From Hoeflea phototrophica DFL-43 (GTDB lineage Bacteria > Pseudomonadota > Alphaproteobacteria > Rhizobiales > Rhizobiaceae), in the NCBI RefSeq assembly GCF_000154705.2, contig NZ_CM002917.1, positions 3,607,853-3,671,852 of the forward strand: a stretch of DNA of 64,000 bases, read 5' to 3'. Positions 7,790 to 17,890 of the stretch are shown here, piece after piece. Both the position numbers and the translations under genes were made by a program. Position 1 is the stretch's first letter. Every line of letters begins with the position of its first letter. The notes under the pieces are model-generated. The model saw only the letters and a list, made by a program, of their open reading frames with translations. It did not search any database and was not told the origin of the DNA.

Positions 7790-9490
7790 ATGACCAGCAG
7801 ACTTGGTGACATGATTGATCAGGGCCAGGGCAAGGCACCGGCGGACATCGTTCTCAAGGGCGGCAAGCTGTTTGATCTGACCACCGGCGAGCTGCGCGAC
7901 GGTGACATCGCCATCTGCGGCGACCGCATTGTCGGCACGCTTGAGAGCTATTCCGGCATCGAGGAAATCGACATCTCCGGCCGGATCGTGGTTCCGGGCT
8001 TCATCGACACCCATCTCCACATCGAGAGTTCACTGGTCACTCCGCATGAGTTTGACCGCTGCGTTCTGCCGCGCGGCGTCACCACCGCCATCTGCGATCC
8101 GCACGAGATCGCCAATGTCATAGGCGCCACCGGCATTCGTTACTTCCTCGATTGCTCCGAACAGACCATCATGGACATCCGCGTCCAGCTCTCAAGCTGC
8201 GTGCCAGCCACCCATCTCGAGACCGCCGGCGCGCGCCTCGACATCGAGGACCTGCTGCCGTTCCGCGACCACCCCCAGGTGATCGGTCTCGCCGAATTCA
8301 TGAATTTTCCCGGCGTTCTGTTCAAGGACCCCGCCTGCATGGCCAAGCTCGAGGCGTTTCAGGGCGGTCACATCGATGGCCACGCGCCGCTCTTGCGCGG
8401 GCTCGGCCTCAACGGCTATCTCGCCGCCGGCATCCGCACCGAGCACGAATCCACCACCGCCGAGGAAGCGCTGGAGAAGATGTCCAAGGGCATGCATGTG
8501 CTGGTGCGCGAAGGCTCGGTCAGCCGCGATCTCGACGCGCTGATCCCGATCATCACCGAGCGCAATTCGCCCTTCCTGGCGCTCTGCACCGACGACCGCA
8601 ACCCGCTCGACATCGCCGAGCACGGCCATCTCGACTACATGATCCGCCATGCCATCGCCAATGGCGTGGAGCCCTTGGCGATCTACCGCGCCGCTTCGAT
8701 CTCCGCCGCCCGCGCCTTTGGCCTGCGCGACCGCGGCCTGGTGGCGCCCGGCTGGCGCGCCGACCTGGTGGTGCTCGACAGCCTTGAGGATTGCAACGCC
8801 CAGATGGTGTTCTCCGCTGGCCGCCGCGTCACCGACGCTCTGTTCGCCACCCGCAAGCAGACCGAACTGGTCGGCACCGACAGTGTCCGGGCGCCACTGG
8901 TCGAGGCAGGTTCCTTCACCGTTCGCAAGAACCGCAGTTCGACACCGGTGATCGGCATCGTGCCGGGCAAGATCATCACCGAACGCCGCGATCTCGATCT
9001 CGCCATCGACAATGGTGAGAAGCAGATCGATCTCGCCCGCGACATCCTCAAGATCGCGGTGATCGAGCGCCATGGCAAGAACGGCAACATCGCCACCGGC
9101 TTTGTTCAGGGCTTCGGCCTCAAGCGCGGCGCCATCGCCTCTACCATCGGCCATGACAGCCACAACATCTGCGTGGTTGGCGCGACCGAGGCGGACATGG
9201 CCGTCGCCGCCAACCGGCTGAGCGAAATCCGAGGCGGTTTCGTGGTTGCCGAGGACGGCAAGGTGATCGCCGAAATCGCCCTGCCGGTGGCCGGCCTGAT
9301 GAGCGATCAGCCCTATGAATGGGTGCGAGAAACGCTAATCCCGCTACGCAAGGCGGCAAAATCATTGGGCGGCACGCTGGACGAGCCTTTCCTGCAGCTG
9401 GCCTTCCTGCCGCTGCCGGTGATCCCGCATCTCAAGATTTCCGATCGCGGCATGATCGATGTCGACGCCTTCGAGATCATCGATCCGTAA
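7790..9490 (+). CDS. ade: adenine deaminase
   Basis: A 566-residue amidohydrolase converting adenine to hypoxanthine and ammonia. Domain order fits bacterial Ade: an N-terminal beta-sandwich segment, the metal motif DTHLHIESS near residue 80, DPHEIANV near 105, EFMNFPGV near 170, GHAPL near 197 and TDDRN near 266, then the C-terminal Ade domain ([11 protein letters not shown] near 453). Length is typical. It starts at ATG 7790 after a GAGAG Shine-Dalgarno and has its own transcription unit after the terminator. It fits the nucleobase theme of the region. It ends only 2 bases from the convergent alpha-glucosidase stop. Confidence 0.95.
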   Translation: MTSRLGDMIDQGQGKAPADIVLKGGKLFDLTTGELRDGDIAICGDRIVGTLESYSGIEEIDISGRIVVPGFIDTHLHIESSLVTPHEFDRCVLPRGVTTAICDPHEIANVIGATGIRYFLDCSEQTIMDIRVQLSSCVPATHLETAGARLDIEDLLPFRDHPQVIGLAEFMNFPGVLFKDPACMAKLEAFQGGHIDGHAPLLRGLGLNGYLAAGIRTEHESTTAEEALEKMSKGMHVLVREGSVSRDLDALIPIITERNSPFLALCTDDRNPLDIAEHGHLDYMIRHAIANGVEPLAIYRAASISAARAFGLRDRGLVAPGWRADLVVLDSLEDCNAQMVFSAGRRVTDALFATRKQTELVGTDSVRAPLVEAGSFTVRKNRSSTPVIGIVPGKIITERRDLDLAIDNGEKQIDLARDILKIAVIERHGKNGNIATGFVQGFGLKRGAIASTIGHDSHNICVVGATEADMAVAANRLSEIRGGFVVAEDGKVIAEIALPVAGLMSDQPYEWVRETLIPLRKAAKSLGGTLDEPFLQLAFLPLPVIPHLKISDRGMIDVDAFEIIDP

Positions 9491-9492
9491 GC

Positions 9493-11139
9493 TCAGGCGA
9501 GCCGGGCGCAGAACGCATCGAGCCCGCTGAGATGAACCGTGCTGCCCTCATGACCGGGGGCAAAGCCGTGAAGCCTCAGAACCTCGACGATCTTCAGATC
9601 CGATGGCGGTGTCCATTCCGCAGGCTCGCGGTCGAGATTGAAAACGAACAACAACCGCCCCTCGCCCTCACCACGCGTAAACGCCAGAAGATCGCCATTG
9701 GTTTCAAGGAATGTCATTGAACCGTCGACAAGGCAGGCATGGGCTTTCCGGAAGGCCAGCGTCTTGCGGTAATGATTGAGCATCGAGCCGCTCAGATGGT
9801 CCTGCTGATCAACAGCGTGCAGGCGCTGGCTGTCGGGAACCGGCAGCCACGTCCGCGTCGCATCGGAAAATCCGGCATGGGCCGCGTCCTTTTCCCACAC
9901 CATCGGCGTGCGGCATCCGTCCCTGCCCTTGTAGGCCGGCCAGAACCTGATGCCGTAGGGATCGACCAGATCTTCAAAGGCAATCTCGGCTGCCTCCAGC
10001 CCCAGCTCCTCGCCCTGATAGAGGCAGATCGATCCCCGAAACGATGACAGCATGGTGATGGCAAAGCGCGCCAGGTGTTCGGCGTCGTCACCCTCTTGCA
10101 GCCAGCGCGTGACATGCCGCTCGACATCATGGTTGGAGAACGACCAGCAGACCCAGCCATCGCTGACCACCGACTGGAAATTGACGATGCTGCGGCGGAA
10201 ATGTTCGGCCGAAAACTCCCCACCGAGCATGTCGAATGTGTAGCACATATGCAGCTTGTCGCCGCCATTGGTGTAGGCCGCAACGGTCTTCAGCGAGCGT
10301 CGGCCATCACCGACTTCACCCACTGTGGTCCGGCCCTCATACTCATCCAAAAGCGCGCGGAAGCGCTGCAGAAAGACGACATTCTCCGGCTGCGACTTGT
10401 CGTAGAGATGGTCCTGAAAGCCGTAAGGATTGGTGTCGGGCGCATCGACCCCCATGAAGTTGCCGTCTTCCAGAGACTTGTTGAGCGGCGGGTTGTCGCG
10501 CAGATGCTTGTCATGGACATAGAAATTGACCGTGTCGAGACGAAAGCCGTCCACACACCGGTCAAGCCAGAACCGGACAGTGTCTAGAACGGCATTCTGC
10601 ACATCCGGATTGTGAAAATTCAGGTCCGGCTGCGACGCCAGGAAATTGTGCATGTAGTATTGGCGCCGCACGGTGTCCCATTCCCAGGCTGGTCCGCCGA
10701 AAATCGACAGCCAGTTGTTGGGCGCGGTGCCATCCGGTTTCGGATCCGCCCAGACATACCAGTCGGCCTTCGCATTGTCCCGGCTCGACCGGCTTTCCTT
10801 GAACCAGGGATGCTGGTCGGATGAATGCGAGATCACCTGATCGATGATGATCTTGAGCCCCTTGGCATGGGCCAGCTCGACCAGCTCATCGAAATCCGAC
10901 AAGGTGCCGAACATAGGGTCGACATCGCAGTAGTCTGAGACATCATAACCGAAATCGGCCATCGGCGATTTGAAGAATGGGGACAGCCAGATCGCGTCGA
11001 CACCCAGCGAGGCGATGTGATCGAGCCGCTCGATGATGCCGCGAATATCACCGATGCCGTCACCGGACGTGTCCTGATAGGATCGCGGATAGACCTGATA
11101 GATGACACAGCCGCGCCACCAATTCTGCGAATTGGTCAT
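9493..11139 (-). CDS. aglA: alpha-glucosidase, GH13 family
   Basis: A 548-residue cytosolic glycoside hydrolase from ATG 11139 (AGGAGA 6 bases upstream; a reading from 11178 lacks such a site). The GH13 signatures are present: IIDQVISHSSDQHPWF, the nucleophile in GFRLDTVNFY near residue 208, the acid/base in TTVGEVGD near 275, and FSNHDVERH near 336. This resembles rhizobial AglA, which splits sucrose, maltose and trehalose-type sugars, but the usual aglEFGK transport genes are not next to it. It follows rirA on the same strand after a weak terminator-like hairpin. Confidence 0.88.
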   Translation of the reverse strand: MTNSQNWWRGCVIYQVYPRSYQDTSGDGIGDIRGIIERLDHIASLGVDAIWLSPFFKSPMADFGYDVSDYCDVDPMFGTLSDFDELVELAHAKGLKIIIDQVISHSSDQHPWFKESRSSRDNAKADWYVWADPKPDGTAPNNWLSIFGGPAWEWDTVRRQYYMHNFLASQPDLNFHNPDVQNAVLDTVRFWLDRCVDGFRLDTVNFYVHDKHLRDNPPLNKSLEDGNFMGVDAPDTNPYGFQDHLYDKSQPENVVFLQRFRALLDEYEGRTTVGEVGDGRRSLKTVAAYTNGGDKLHMCYTFDMLGGEFSAEHFRRSIVNFQSVVSDGWVCWSFSNHDVERHVTRWLQEGDDAEHLARFAITMLSSFRGSICLYQGEELGLEAAEIAFEDLVDPYGIRFWPAYKGRDGCRTPMVWEKDAAHAGFSDATRTWLPVPDSQRLHAVDQQDHLSGSMLNHYRKTLAFRKAHACLVDGSMTFLETNGDLLAFTRGEGEGRLLFVFNLDREPAEWTPPSDLKIVEVLRLHGFAPGHEGSTVHLSGLDAFCARLA

Positions 11140-11160
11140 ATCGGTCTCCTGAAAGAAAGC

Positions 11161-11177
11161 TGCCTCGGAAAGAGGCA
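11161..11177 (-). terminator. weak hairpin after rirA
   Basis: A 6-bp stem, TGCCTC with GAGGCA, around a 5-base loop, followed on the minus strand by GCTTTCTTTC. It may partly separate rirA from aglA, but the stem is short. Confidence 0.4.
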
Positions 11178-11199
11178 AAGTCCAAATGTGGGATTTCTC

Positions 11200-11649
11200 T
11201 TACGCCGCCGGTTGTTCTTCCAGCCCGAGCAGGAAATTGATCGACGGGCGCGCCTTGACGAGATCATCTATCGAGTAGGTTGCAAGCACCTCGAAAAAGG
11301 CTCCAAGCGCCTTGCGCAAGGCCGTATTCAAACCGCAGGAATCGACAAGCGGGCATTCGGTCGCATCATTTTCAAAGCACTCGGCCATGGCGAAACTGTC
11401 TTCGGTCACACTGACCACATCAAGCAGCGTGATCTTGTCCGCCGCCCGGCCGAGCCGGATCCCGCCATTGCGCCCGCGAACTGATTCGACCAGTCCCGCC
11501 TTGGTCAATGGCTGCAGGATCTTGAAAAGGAACAACTCGGAAACTGAATAGGCCTTGGCGATGTCGCCGATACGGCTCAAATTCCCATCATTGGCCGCAC
11601 AATACATAAGCATCCGCACCGCATAATTGGTCTGACGGGTCAATCGCAT
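11200..11649 (-). CDS. rirA: Rrf2-family iron-responsive regulator RirA
   Basis: A 149-residue cytosolic repressor. The N-terminal winged helix (MRLTRQTNYAVRMLMYC, then the VSELFLFKILQPL recognition region) and the three cluster-ligand cysteines at 91, 99 and 105 (AECFENDATECPLVDSCG) match RirA of Rhizobium and Agrobacterium. RirA binds an iron-sulfur cluster and represses iron-uptake genes when iron is sufficient; NsrR and IscR have a different cysteine context. A possible Irr-type box lies about 51-69 bases upstream. The Fe-S carrier Mrp is encoded nearby. Confidence 0.95.
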   Translation of the reverse strand: MRLTRQTNYAVRMLMYCAANDGNLSRIGDIAKAYSVSELFLFKILQPLTKAGLVESVRGRNGGIRLGRAADKITLLDVVSVTEDSFAMAECFENDATECPLVDSCGLNTALRKALGAFFEVLATYSIDDLVKARPSINFLLGLEEQPAA

Positions 11650-11699
11650 GATCTTGCTCCATTCATCCGGCGGACACTTCCATTGCCGCTAAAATACAG

Positions 11700-11718
11700 T
11701 TTAGAATGCTTCCAGAAA
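11700..11718 (-). promoter_or_regulatory. candidate Irr (ICE) box upstream of rirA
   Basis: TTTAGAATGCTTCCAGAAA has one perfect arm (TTTAGAA) and a 5-of-7 second arm against TTCTAAA, the pattern described for Irr sites in this order. It lies 51-69 bases before the rirA start, next to an AT-rich TATTTT that could be the -10. Confidence 0.45.
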
Positions 11719-11770
11719 AAGAAAACCCTTTCATTCAAGTTTTTCCGCCCGAACGGCTGGGCAATCAGAC

Positions 11771-12967
11771 ATGAGGCAATTAATGGTGCAGCCAAACCAG
11801 TTTGAAACTGTCAACGGTTTCGCCCGCGACACGATCACACTCGCCAACTGGCGCACCCGGCCTTACTGCTTCTGGTCCTTTCGCAACGTGTCGGAAATGG
11901 TCCGCTCGGCACGAATCCGCACATCAGGACCGCGCCCCCTGCCCGCACTTGCCGGCAATCCGGAGATCCTCGCGCGGCCGGCCTGGCCTGGTGCCGGGCA
12001 GTCCATGACCGAACTCCTGGCCCGCGCCCAGACCGACAGTCTTGTGGTGTCGCGCGGCGCCGGGATCCTTTGGGAATGGCACGCCCCAGGCGTCGACCGC
12101 AGCGATCCGCATCTGATCTTCTCGATCTCCAAATCAATCGCGGCGCTGGTTGCGGGCATTCTGGAGGATCAGGGCCTGCTCAATCCGGACACAACCATTA
12201 TGGAACTGGTCCCGGAAGTGCGCGGCAGTGCCTATGAGGACGCAACCATCCGCGATCTGCTGGATATGCGCGTCAGCCTTGATTTCGACGAATCTTACCT
12301 CTCGCAAGGCGCCTATGCACGATACCGCCGCGCGATGGGCTGGAACCCGTCAATTGGCGACGGCAGCGAGACCGATGGCATGCTTGCCTTGCTGCGCACA
12401 CTCGACAAGGCGGAGCACGCCCATGGCGGCGACCATGCCTACCTGTCGCCCAATTCCGACATGCTGGGAATTGTGCTCGAGCGCGCAAGCGGCGAGCGGT
12501 TTGCAGACCTGTGCTCGCGTCTTCTCTGGCAGCCCCTGGCCGCATCGGCTGACGCGTTCATCACGGTCGACAATCTTGGCGCTCCTCGCACTGCCGGCGG
12601 CATCTCGGTACGCCCGCATGACCTGCTGGCGCTTGGGGAAATGTTGCTCTCGGGTGGCATCGGCAAAGGCGGCCGGATCGTCTCCGAGCGCTGGATCAAG
12701 GACATGCGCACAATGGGCGATCCGGATGCCTGGGCGCGCGGAACCCAGGCCGATTTTCTCGAGCATGGCCGCTACCGCAGCAACTGGTATCAGGTCGGCG
12801 GTGGTTCCAACGCGTTTCTCGCGGCAGGCATTCACGGCCAGTTTCTCTACTGCGATCCGGACACAGATACGGCCATCGCCTGCACCTCGTCACAACATGA
12901 ACCCCAGAGCGATGGGATCGACCAGGAAATGCTGGCGATGTTTGCGGCCATCTGCGCGGCCCCCTGA
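11771..12967 (+). CDS. serine hydrolase, class C beta-lactamase/6-aminohexanoate-dimer hydrolase family
   Basis: A 398-residue protein with the penicillin-recognition fold. The catalytic SxxK is SISK near residue 119, in a normal position after an N-terminal cap; the second motif is YLSPN near 222, and the third is likely HGQF near 356. The family spans esterases, amidases and oligomer hydrolases such as NylB. There is no signal peptide, so it probably acts in the cytosol. ATG 11771 is used here; ATG 11783 is possible. It diverges from rirA, and both would share the 120-base region between them. Confidence 0.82.
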   Translation: MRQLMVQPNQFETVNGFARDTITLANWRTRPYCFWSFRNVSEMVRSARIRTSGPRPLPALAGNPEILARPAWPGAGQSMTELLARAQTDSLVVSRGAGILWEWHAPGVDRSDPHLIFSISKSIAALVAGILEDQGLLNPDTTIMELVPEVRGSAYEDATIRDLLDMRVSLDFDESYLSQGAYARYRRAMGWNPSIGDGSETDGMLALLRTLDKAEHAHGGDHAYLSPNSDMLGIVLERASGERFADLCSRLLWQPLAASADAFITVDNLGAPRTAGGISVRPHDLLALGEMLLSGGIGKGGRIVSERWIKDMRTMGDPDAWARGTQADFLEHGRYRSNWYQVGGGSNAFLAAGIHGQFLYCDPDTDTAIACTSSQHEPQSDGIDQEMLAMFAAICAAP

Positions 12968-13009
12968 GCCACGCCGGGTTACGGTGCATGCCGTACAACC
13001 GAACCTGAT

Positions 13010-14158
13010 CTATTCGAACACGATATCCGGCATCGCGCGCGTGCCCTCGAGTTCATCGAGACGCGCACGAACTGCAAGCGCGATATCGCGGTAGATCTTC
13101 GCATGCGGCCCGTCGGCTGCGGTGGCGACCACCGGCTTGCCGGCATCCGAGGTTTCCCGGATCGGCATCGCCAGCGGCACCTCGCCCAGGAACGGAACCC
13201 CGATCCGCGCCGCCTCGTCACGCGCGCCGCCATGACCAAAGATGTCATGGCGTCCGCCACAGTCAGGGCAGAGGAAAAAGCTCATGTTCTCGACGATCCC
13301 GAGCACCGGGACATTGACCTTGTTGAACATGTTGAGCCCCTTGCGGGCATCAATCAGCGCCAGATCCTGCGGCGTCGAAACGATCACCGCACCCGCCAGC
13401 GGCACATTCTGCGCCATGGTCAATTGCGCATCGCCGGTGCCAGGCGGCATGTCGACCACCAGCACATCGAGATCACCCCAGGCAACCTCACGCAGCATCT
13501 GGTTAAGCGCCGACATCACCATCGGGCCACGCCAGATCATTGGTGTGTCTTCCTCGACCATGAAGCCCATCGACATGACCTTGAGGCCATAATTCTCCAT
13601 CGGCTTGAGCATGCGGCCTTCGAGCTGTTCCGGCCGCCCTGAAATCCCCAAGAGCCGTGGCATCGACGGCCCATAGATATCGGCATCGAGCACACCGACG
13701 CTGAGGCCGCTGGCCTGCAGTCCGAGAGCCAGATTGACCGCGGTGGTGGATTTCCCCACGCCGCCCTTGCCCGACGCCACCGCGATGATGGTCTTAACGC
13801 CCGGCACCTCCATCTTGGCGCGGCCCTGTGGCTGCGCACGCGCGGTTGCGGGAGGCGTGGGAGGCGCTGGTGGTGTGGCCGATTGTGGCGGGGGGGCACT
13901 CGTTCCCGGTTCCCGGGCGGCCGTCAATGCAACCATCGCACCTTCGATTCCCGGAACAGTCTTGGCTGCCCGTTCGGCAGCTTCGCGCAACGGCTCAAGC
14001 TCGCGGGCACGCGCAGCTGGCACGGTCAGCGAAAAATAGGCTTTCCCATCAGCAATGAAAATATCCGACACCAGTCCCAGATCGACAATATTGCTTTCGA
14101 GATCCGGCCCCTTGACGGTTTTCAGCTTTGCCAGAATGTCTTCCTTGGTCACGCTCAC
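13010..14158 (-). CDS. apbC: Mrp/ApbC-type P-loop iron-sulfur cluster carrier
   Basis: A 382-residue cytosolic protein. I choose GTG 14158, which has GGAG 6 bases upstream and begins SVTKEDIL as expected; an upstream ATG at 14194 has no such site. Domains: an N-terminal MIP18/DUF59 domain (residues about 4-75), a Pro/Ala-rich linker (about 95-120), then the ParA-like NTPase with the deviant Walker A GKGGVGKSTT near 129. The cluster-binding CxxC is in FLCPDCGG near 301. The family carries and transfers Fe-S clusters to apoproteins. Confidence 0.93.
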   Translation of the reverse strand: MSVTKEDILAKLKTVKGPDLESNIVDLGLVSDIFIADGKAYFSLTVPAARARELEPLREAAERAAKTVPGIEGAMVALTAAREPGTSAPPPQSATPPAPPTPPATARAQPQGRAKMEVPGVKTIIAVASGKGGVGKSTTAVNLALGLQASGLSVGVLDADIYGPSMPRLLGISGRPEQLEGRMLKPMENYGLKVMSMGFMVEEDTPMIWRGPMVMSALNQMLREVAWGDLDVLVVDMPPGTGDAQLTMAQNVPLAGAVIVSTPQDLALIDARKGLNMFNKVNVPVLGIVENMSFFLCPDCGGRHDIFGHGGARDEAARIGVPFLGEVPLAMPIRETSDAGKPVVATAADGPHAKIYRDIALAVRARLDELEGTRAMPDIVFE

Positions 14159-14250
14159 GATGCACTCCGCAAAAATGTTCAACTCTCGACCCATGACATA
14201 ATGCAGGCAGAGTTCGAATAGAATGGCGCTGAACAGAAAAAGCCGATTGC

Positions 14251-15288
14251 CTAGCTCTTGTTGGTTCTGCCGCGGAGCACGAAGAACGGAACAATCACGG
14301 TCAGTATCAAAAGCCTCGCCACATGATGCGACGCCACGAAGGTCGGATCAATGCCAAGGATCACCGACATCGCGGCCATGGTTTCGAGGCCGCCGGGAGC
14401 AAAGGCGATCAGCACCGCAACAACATCCATGCCGGTGATTTCAGCGGCAATTACGGCAAAGATCCCAGCAAGCACAACCCCGAGCACCGTCACCGCCACG
14501 CCGGCGCTGAACGCATGCCGGAGCTCTTTCAAGGTCACGCCCGAAAACCGTGATCCGATCAGCGCACCCAGCGACACAAAGGCTGCAGCAGCCAGCCAAT
14601 AGGACATCACACCTTCAACAATTCCGGTGACATGCAAGCCGACCGACACCAGCATGCCGCCAATCAGATAGGCTGCCGGAAGCTTCAAACGATGCAGAAG
14701 GTAGCCAACCAGTGCGGCACAAAGGATCATCAGAACCAGCGGAACCAAAGCGGTTTCCTCCGGGCCGACAGCGGGACGTTCGGGAAGCTGTCCGGTGAGG
14801 GCAATCGCCGCGGGGACCAGAAGCGTCAAGGCCAGCACCCGGATCGACTGGACGATGCTGACTGTCTTGAGATCGGCCTTCACGCCCTCGGTCAGTCCCA
14901 GCACGTAACTCAGATGTCCCGGAGAGGAGGACAGGAACGCAGTTGTCGGGTCCATCGACCAGTACCGGACCAGTGCGGCGCGTGTCAGAAGGATGATTGC
15001 CAGGATGCTGGCTGCAAGAGCCGTCAGTGTCACCGGCCAGGTCCGCATCGCATCGAGAACCTCCGGCGTCACACCCTGACCAATGGTCAGCCCGAGAATG
15101 ACAAAGACCGCATGACGCAGCAGCAGCGGCGGGCTCTGGATTTTCATTCCAGCAAGCCCTGCAAGCGTGATCATTGTTGCCGGACCGGTCAGATAGGGCG
15201 CGGGGAACGAAAGCGCCGCAAACAACACTGCCCCCAGCACGGCAACCGCTATGGTCAACACCGAAGCCTGCCAAGAAACTGGCGGCAT
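14251..15288 (-). CDS. AbrB-family integral membrane protein
   Basis: A 345-residue inner-membrane protein with about ten hydrophobic segments arranged as two related halves, the AbrB duplication (GPATMITLAGLAGMKI in the first half, LPAAYLIGGMLVSVGL in the second). The C-terminal APGGLETMAAMSVILGIDPTFV segment is the family hallmark. Members are annotated as regulators of aidB expression or 'ammonia monooxygenase-like', but none of these names is firmly established; transport is the likeliest function. It stands alone after the mrp start. Confidence 0.82.
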   Translation of the reverse strand: MPPVSWQASVLTIAVAVLGAVLFAALSFPAPYLTGPATMITLAGLAGMKIQSPPLLLRHAVFVILGLTIGQGVTPEVLDAMRTWPVTLTALAASILAIILLTRAALVRYWSMDPTTAFLSSSPGHLSYVLGLTEGVKADLKTVSIVQSIRVLALTLLVPAAIALTGQLPERPAVGPEETALVPLVLMILCAALVGYLLHRLKLPAAYLIGGMLVSVGLHVTGIVEGVMSYWLAAAAFVSLGALIGSRFSGVTLKELRHAFSAGVAVTVLGVVLAGIFAVIAAEITGMDVVAVLIAFAPGGLETMAAMSVILGIDPTFVASHHVARLLILTVIVPFFVLRGRTNKS

Positions 15289-15507
15289 TGCGCGTCTCTC
15301 CTGTCATGGGGCCCAAATCAATTTGGGAGACAAAACAACAAATTGCAGACGACAGAATCGCTCTGCAGTTCTTGTTTAACTTACAATTTGCCGTCGCGCG
15401 ACCTGCCAGTGACCAGGCTTTTGCCGGCCAGCCCTGGTCGAGTGCATTGTCCGCGGATCTGCTATTTGATGGGAAGACCCCGTGCCTGGAGATCAGCGCC
15501 GCACGGC

Positions 15508-15538
15508 AAAAGGCCGGGCGTGATTGCCACGCCCGGCC
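15508..15538 (-). terminator. Rho-independent terminator of the phytase-like gene
   Basis: An 11-bp stem (GGCCGGGCGTG and complement) around a 5-base loop, followed by TTTT on the minus strand. It lies 23 bases past the stop at 15561. The rest of the 15289-15507 gap shows no gene. Confidence 0.85.
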
Positions 15539-15560
15539 GTTCAAGAGTCATTGAAAATGA

Positions 15561-17746
15561 TCAGTTGGAGGCGCTGGCCATTCCATCCACGGTGAAGAAA
15601 AGTGTCTCCCCGGAGCTGTCGTCGACACCGTCATTGTCGGTGACGATATAGGCTTTGCCATCAGCGTCGATCGCCAGACCCTCAACCTTGTCGACAACAT
15701 AGCCGTTGAGCGATTTGAGATCGGGCAGAAGATCGCGAACCTCCTGCTTTGCCACGACCGGCAGCTCTCCACCGATCGGCGCCGGGACCATCTCGCTCAT
15801 GGCAACCCGGTAGATCTTCTTGACCGCAGCCTTGTCGGCAATCTGGTTGTCGCGCTCGATGATGTAGGCGAAATCCCCGTGGATCTCGATGTCGGACAGG
15901 CCAACCCAGCCCTTGTCAGCAGGCGCGTCGAGCTTGTAACGCACGGCACCCCATTCCTCGCTGTCGATGTTGTAGGCCAGAAGCTTGACTTCCTCGCCCT
16001 TGGCATCGTCCTTCCAGGAACGCTGCACCGGCATCCAGAGCACATCCCCGTCACGGGCAATGCCTTCCATGCCGAAGCGGACTTCGTTGGCCAGAAGCTC
16101 GGCGGGAAGCGGGACTTCGTGCTTGATCTCACCCTTTGCATGACATGGTAGAGCGCATGCGGACCCAGGCGGTCGTTGCGTCCCTCCGAAGCCAGCCAGA
16201 AACCGCCATTGCCATCCAGCGTCACACCTTCAAGATCGAGCTTCTGAGCTGGAGCGCCACCACGGGTGACTTCGAGCGCCGAAGTGATCCGTGCCGGTGT
16301 TTGCGTGGCATCAATGGTGAAGATGGTTGGCTGGTAGCCATAGAAACTGTCATTGATCGCATAGAGCGTGCCCTTGCTGTCTGGATCGGCGGCAAGGCCT
16401 GACAGGGCGCCCCAGCCGATCAGGGTGTCAGCCCCTGCGGATGTGATCTGTGGATAAGCCGCAGGGGCCTCCTCACGCTGATAGACCATCACGTGGCTGC
16501 GCACGCCGCCATCCTCGATCAGATCCGCTTCATTAGCTGTGACCAGCAGGTTGCGGGCCGGAAGCGCAACGATACCTTCGGGTGCGATGCCTGACGGCAG
16601 GATTTGCTTGAGCACCGGCGCTGCAGGATCGCTCACATCATAAACACCAACCACCGAGGCACGTTCAGCGCCGACAAAGACGTAAGGAATGCCATCAAAT
16701 GCCGCGAATTCGATGGATTCAGGCTCCACACCCTTGGCGTCGGAGCGCTTGTCCGGATAGTGGCCGGTCTCGACAACGGCATATTCGAAAGACGTGCCTG
16801 AATCATAGACCACGGTGCCGTTCTTGTTGAAGATGGTCCAACCGCGCGAACCGCCTTCATAATCGCCTTCATTGGCGGTTGCGAAGTGATCATCATCGAT
16901 CCACTTGACCGCGTCGGGCTCGCGCTTGCGGTCGACCTGGGTTTCGGTAAAGCGCAACGCGCCGCGTTCATCGGTCAGATCGACATTTTCGAGCGTCACC
17001 GAACCGGCCGAGAAATGCGAGACAACCTTGCCATCGCGATCCAGCACGACGAGGTGGTTGTTCTCCTGAAGCGTGACCACGGTTTCACCAAGCCCATTGA
17101 CATCGACGAACTCCGGCTCCGGATCTGAAGGGCCCACCTCTGCGAGGCCTGTGACATCGGCAAAACGCAGGCTGGCGCAATCGGCTGCACCGTCCTTGAC
17201 GTCGATCATCGCAAACTGACCTGCAGGCATCTGCGGCAACACGCCATCATCGAGATCCTCATCGCGTTCGTTTTCAATCGCGATGGCGATGAACGAACCA
17301 TCCTTGGCGCTGGCGATCGAATCCGGCTGTCCGCCAAGATCGCACTCGGCAGTCACGGTCTTTGCATCCATGTCGAGTGTCAGGAGCTTTCCGCCCACTG
17401 CCACATAATCCTCGGAGGTGTTGACCGCGACAAAGGCAGTCGACCCGATAACGGTCACCGAAGTGGGCTCGCCCTGCACATCCACATTGCCCAGCGGCTT
17501 GGGAGCGGAAGCATCGGATATGTCAATCATGCCGACAGCGCCAAGCGGGCTGTCGGTGTAGATCAGCCGCTGGCCGTCTTCAGTGGCGGCAATAATTTCA
17601 GACGATGTCTCGCGATTGATGTCTTCACCCTCGGCCATGTTCGATGGCGTGGCAAAAGAGGCGACACGGTTGAAATTCATGTCGGCCGCAGACGCTGATG
17701 CGGCGATAAGGGCGAGTATGGAGGTAAAGCTGAGAAGTCGTGTCAT
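15561..17746 (-). pseudogene. secreted choice-of-anchor-I / esterase-like phytase protein, frameshifted
   Basis: The protein opens with a signal peptide (MTRLLSFTSILALIAASASAA) and a beta-propeller-like choice-of-anchor-I region (about residues 25-430, with REPDAVKWIDDDHFATANEGD). It continues into a PF13449-type phytase-like domain (GALSGLAADPDSKGTLYAIND, LDLEGVTLDGNGGFWLASEG). Near 16140-16145 the frame breaks after ALYHV; the rest (MEGIARDGDVLWMPVQ to the end at 15561) continues in another frame. A single base lost in a GTCGATGCA-like stretch would restore it. Such proteins are exported phosphoesterase-like enzymes. A probable Pho box precedes it and a terminator follows, so the damage looks recent or is a sequencing error. 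Confidence 0.85.
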
Positions 17747-17802
17747 GGTGCAGTCTCCCGTTTAAATCCAACAGGATGTGCCACTGCACCGATTGCAGCT
17801 TC

Positions 17803-17820
17803 ATGACGGATTTGTGTCAG
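17803..17820 (-). promoter_or_regulatory. candidate Pho box
   Basis: On the minus strand CTGACAC-AAAT-CCGTCAT: two 11-base-spaced copies of the CTGTCAT half-site (5 of 7 and 6 of 7). It lies 57-74 bases before the phytase-like start, a suitable place for PhoB activation. Confidence 0.65.
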
Positions 17821-17890
17821 TTATATGAAAGCTCTGATGGCTGAGAGCTGATCATTCGCGGGAATGAAACCGCCTATGCCGTTGCCGGTT

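Noticed and set aside
15797..16135. C-terminal 110 codons of the phytase-like frame after the frameshift
   Set aside because: Low-complexity Arg/Ser/Thr sequence; the true continuation lies in the other frame.
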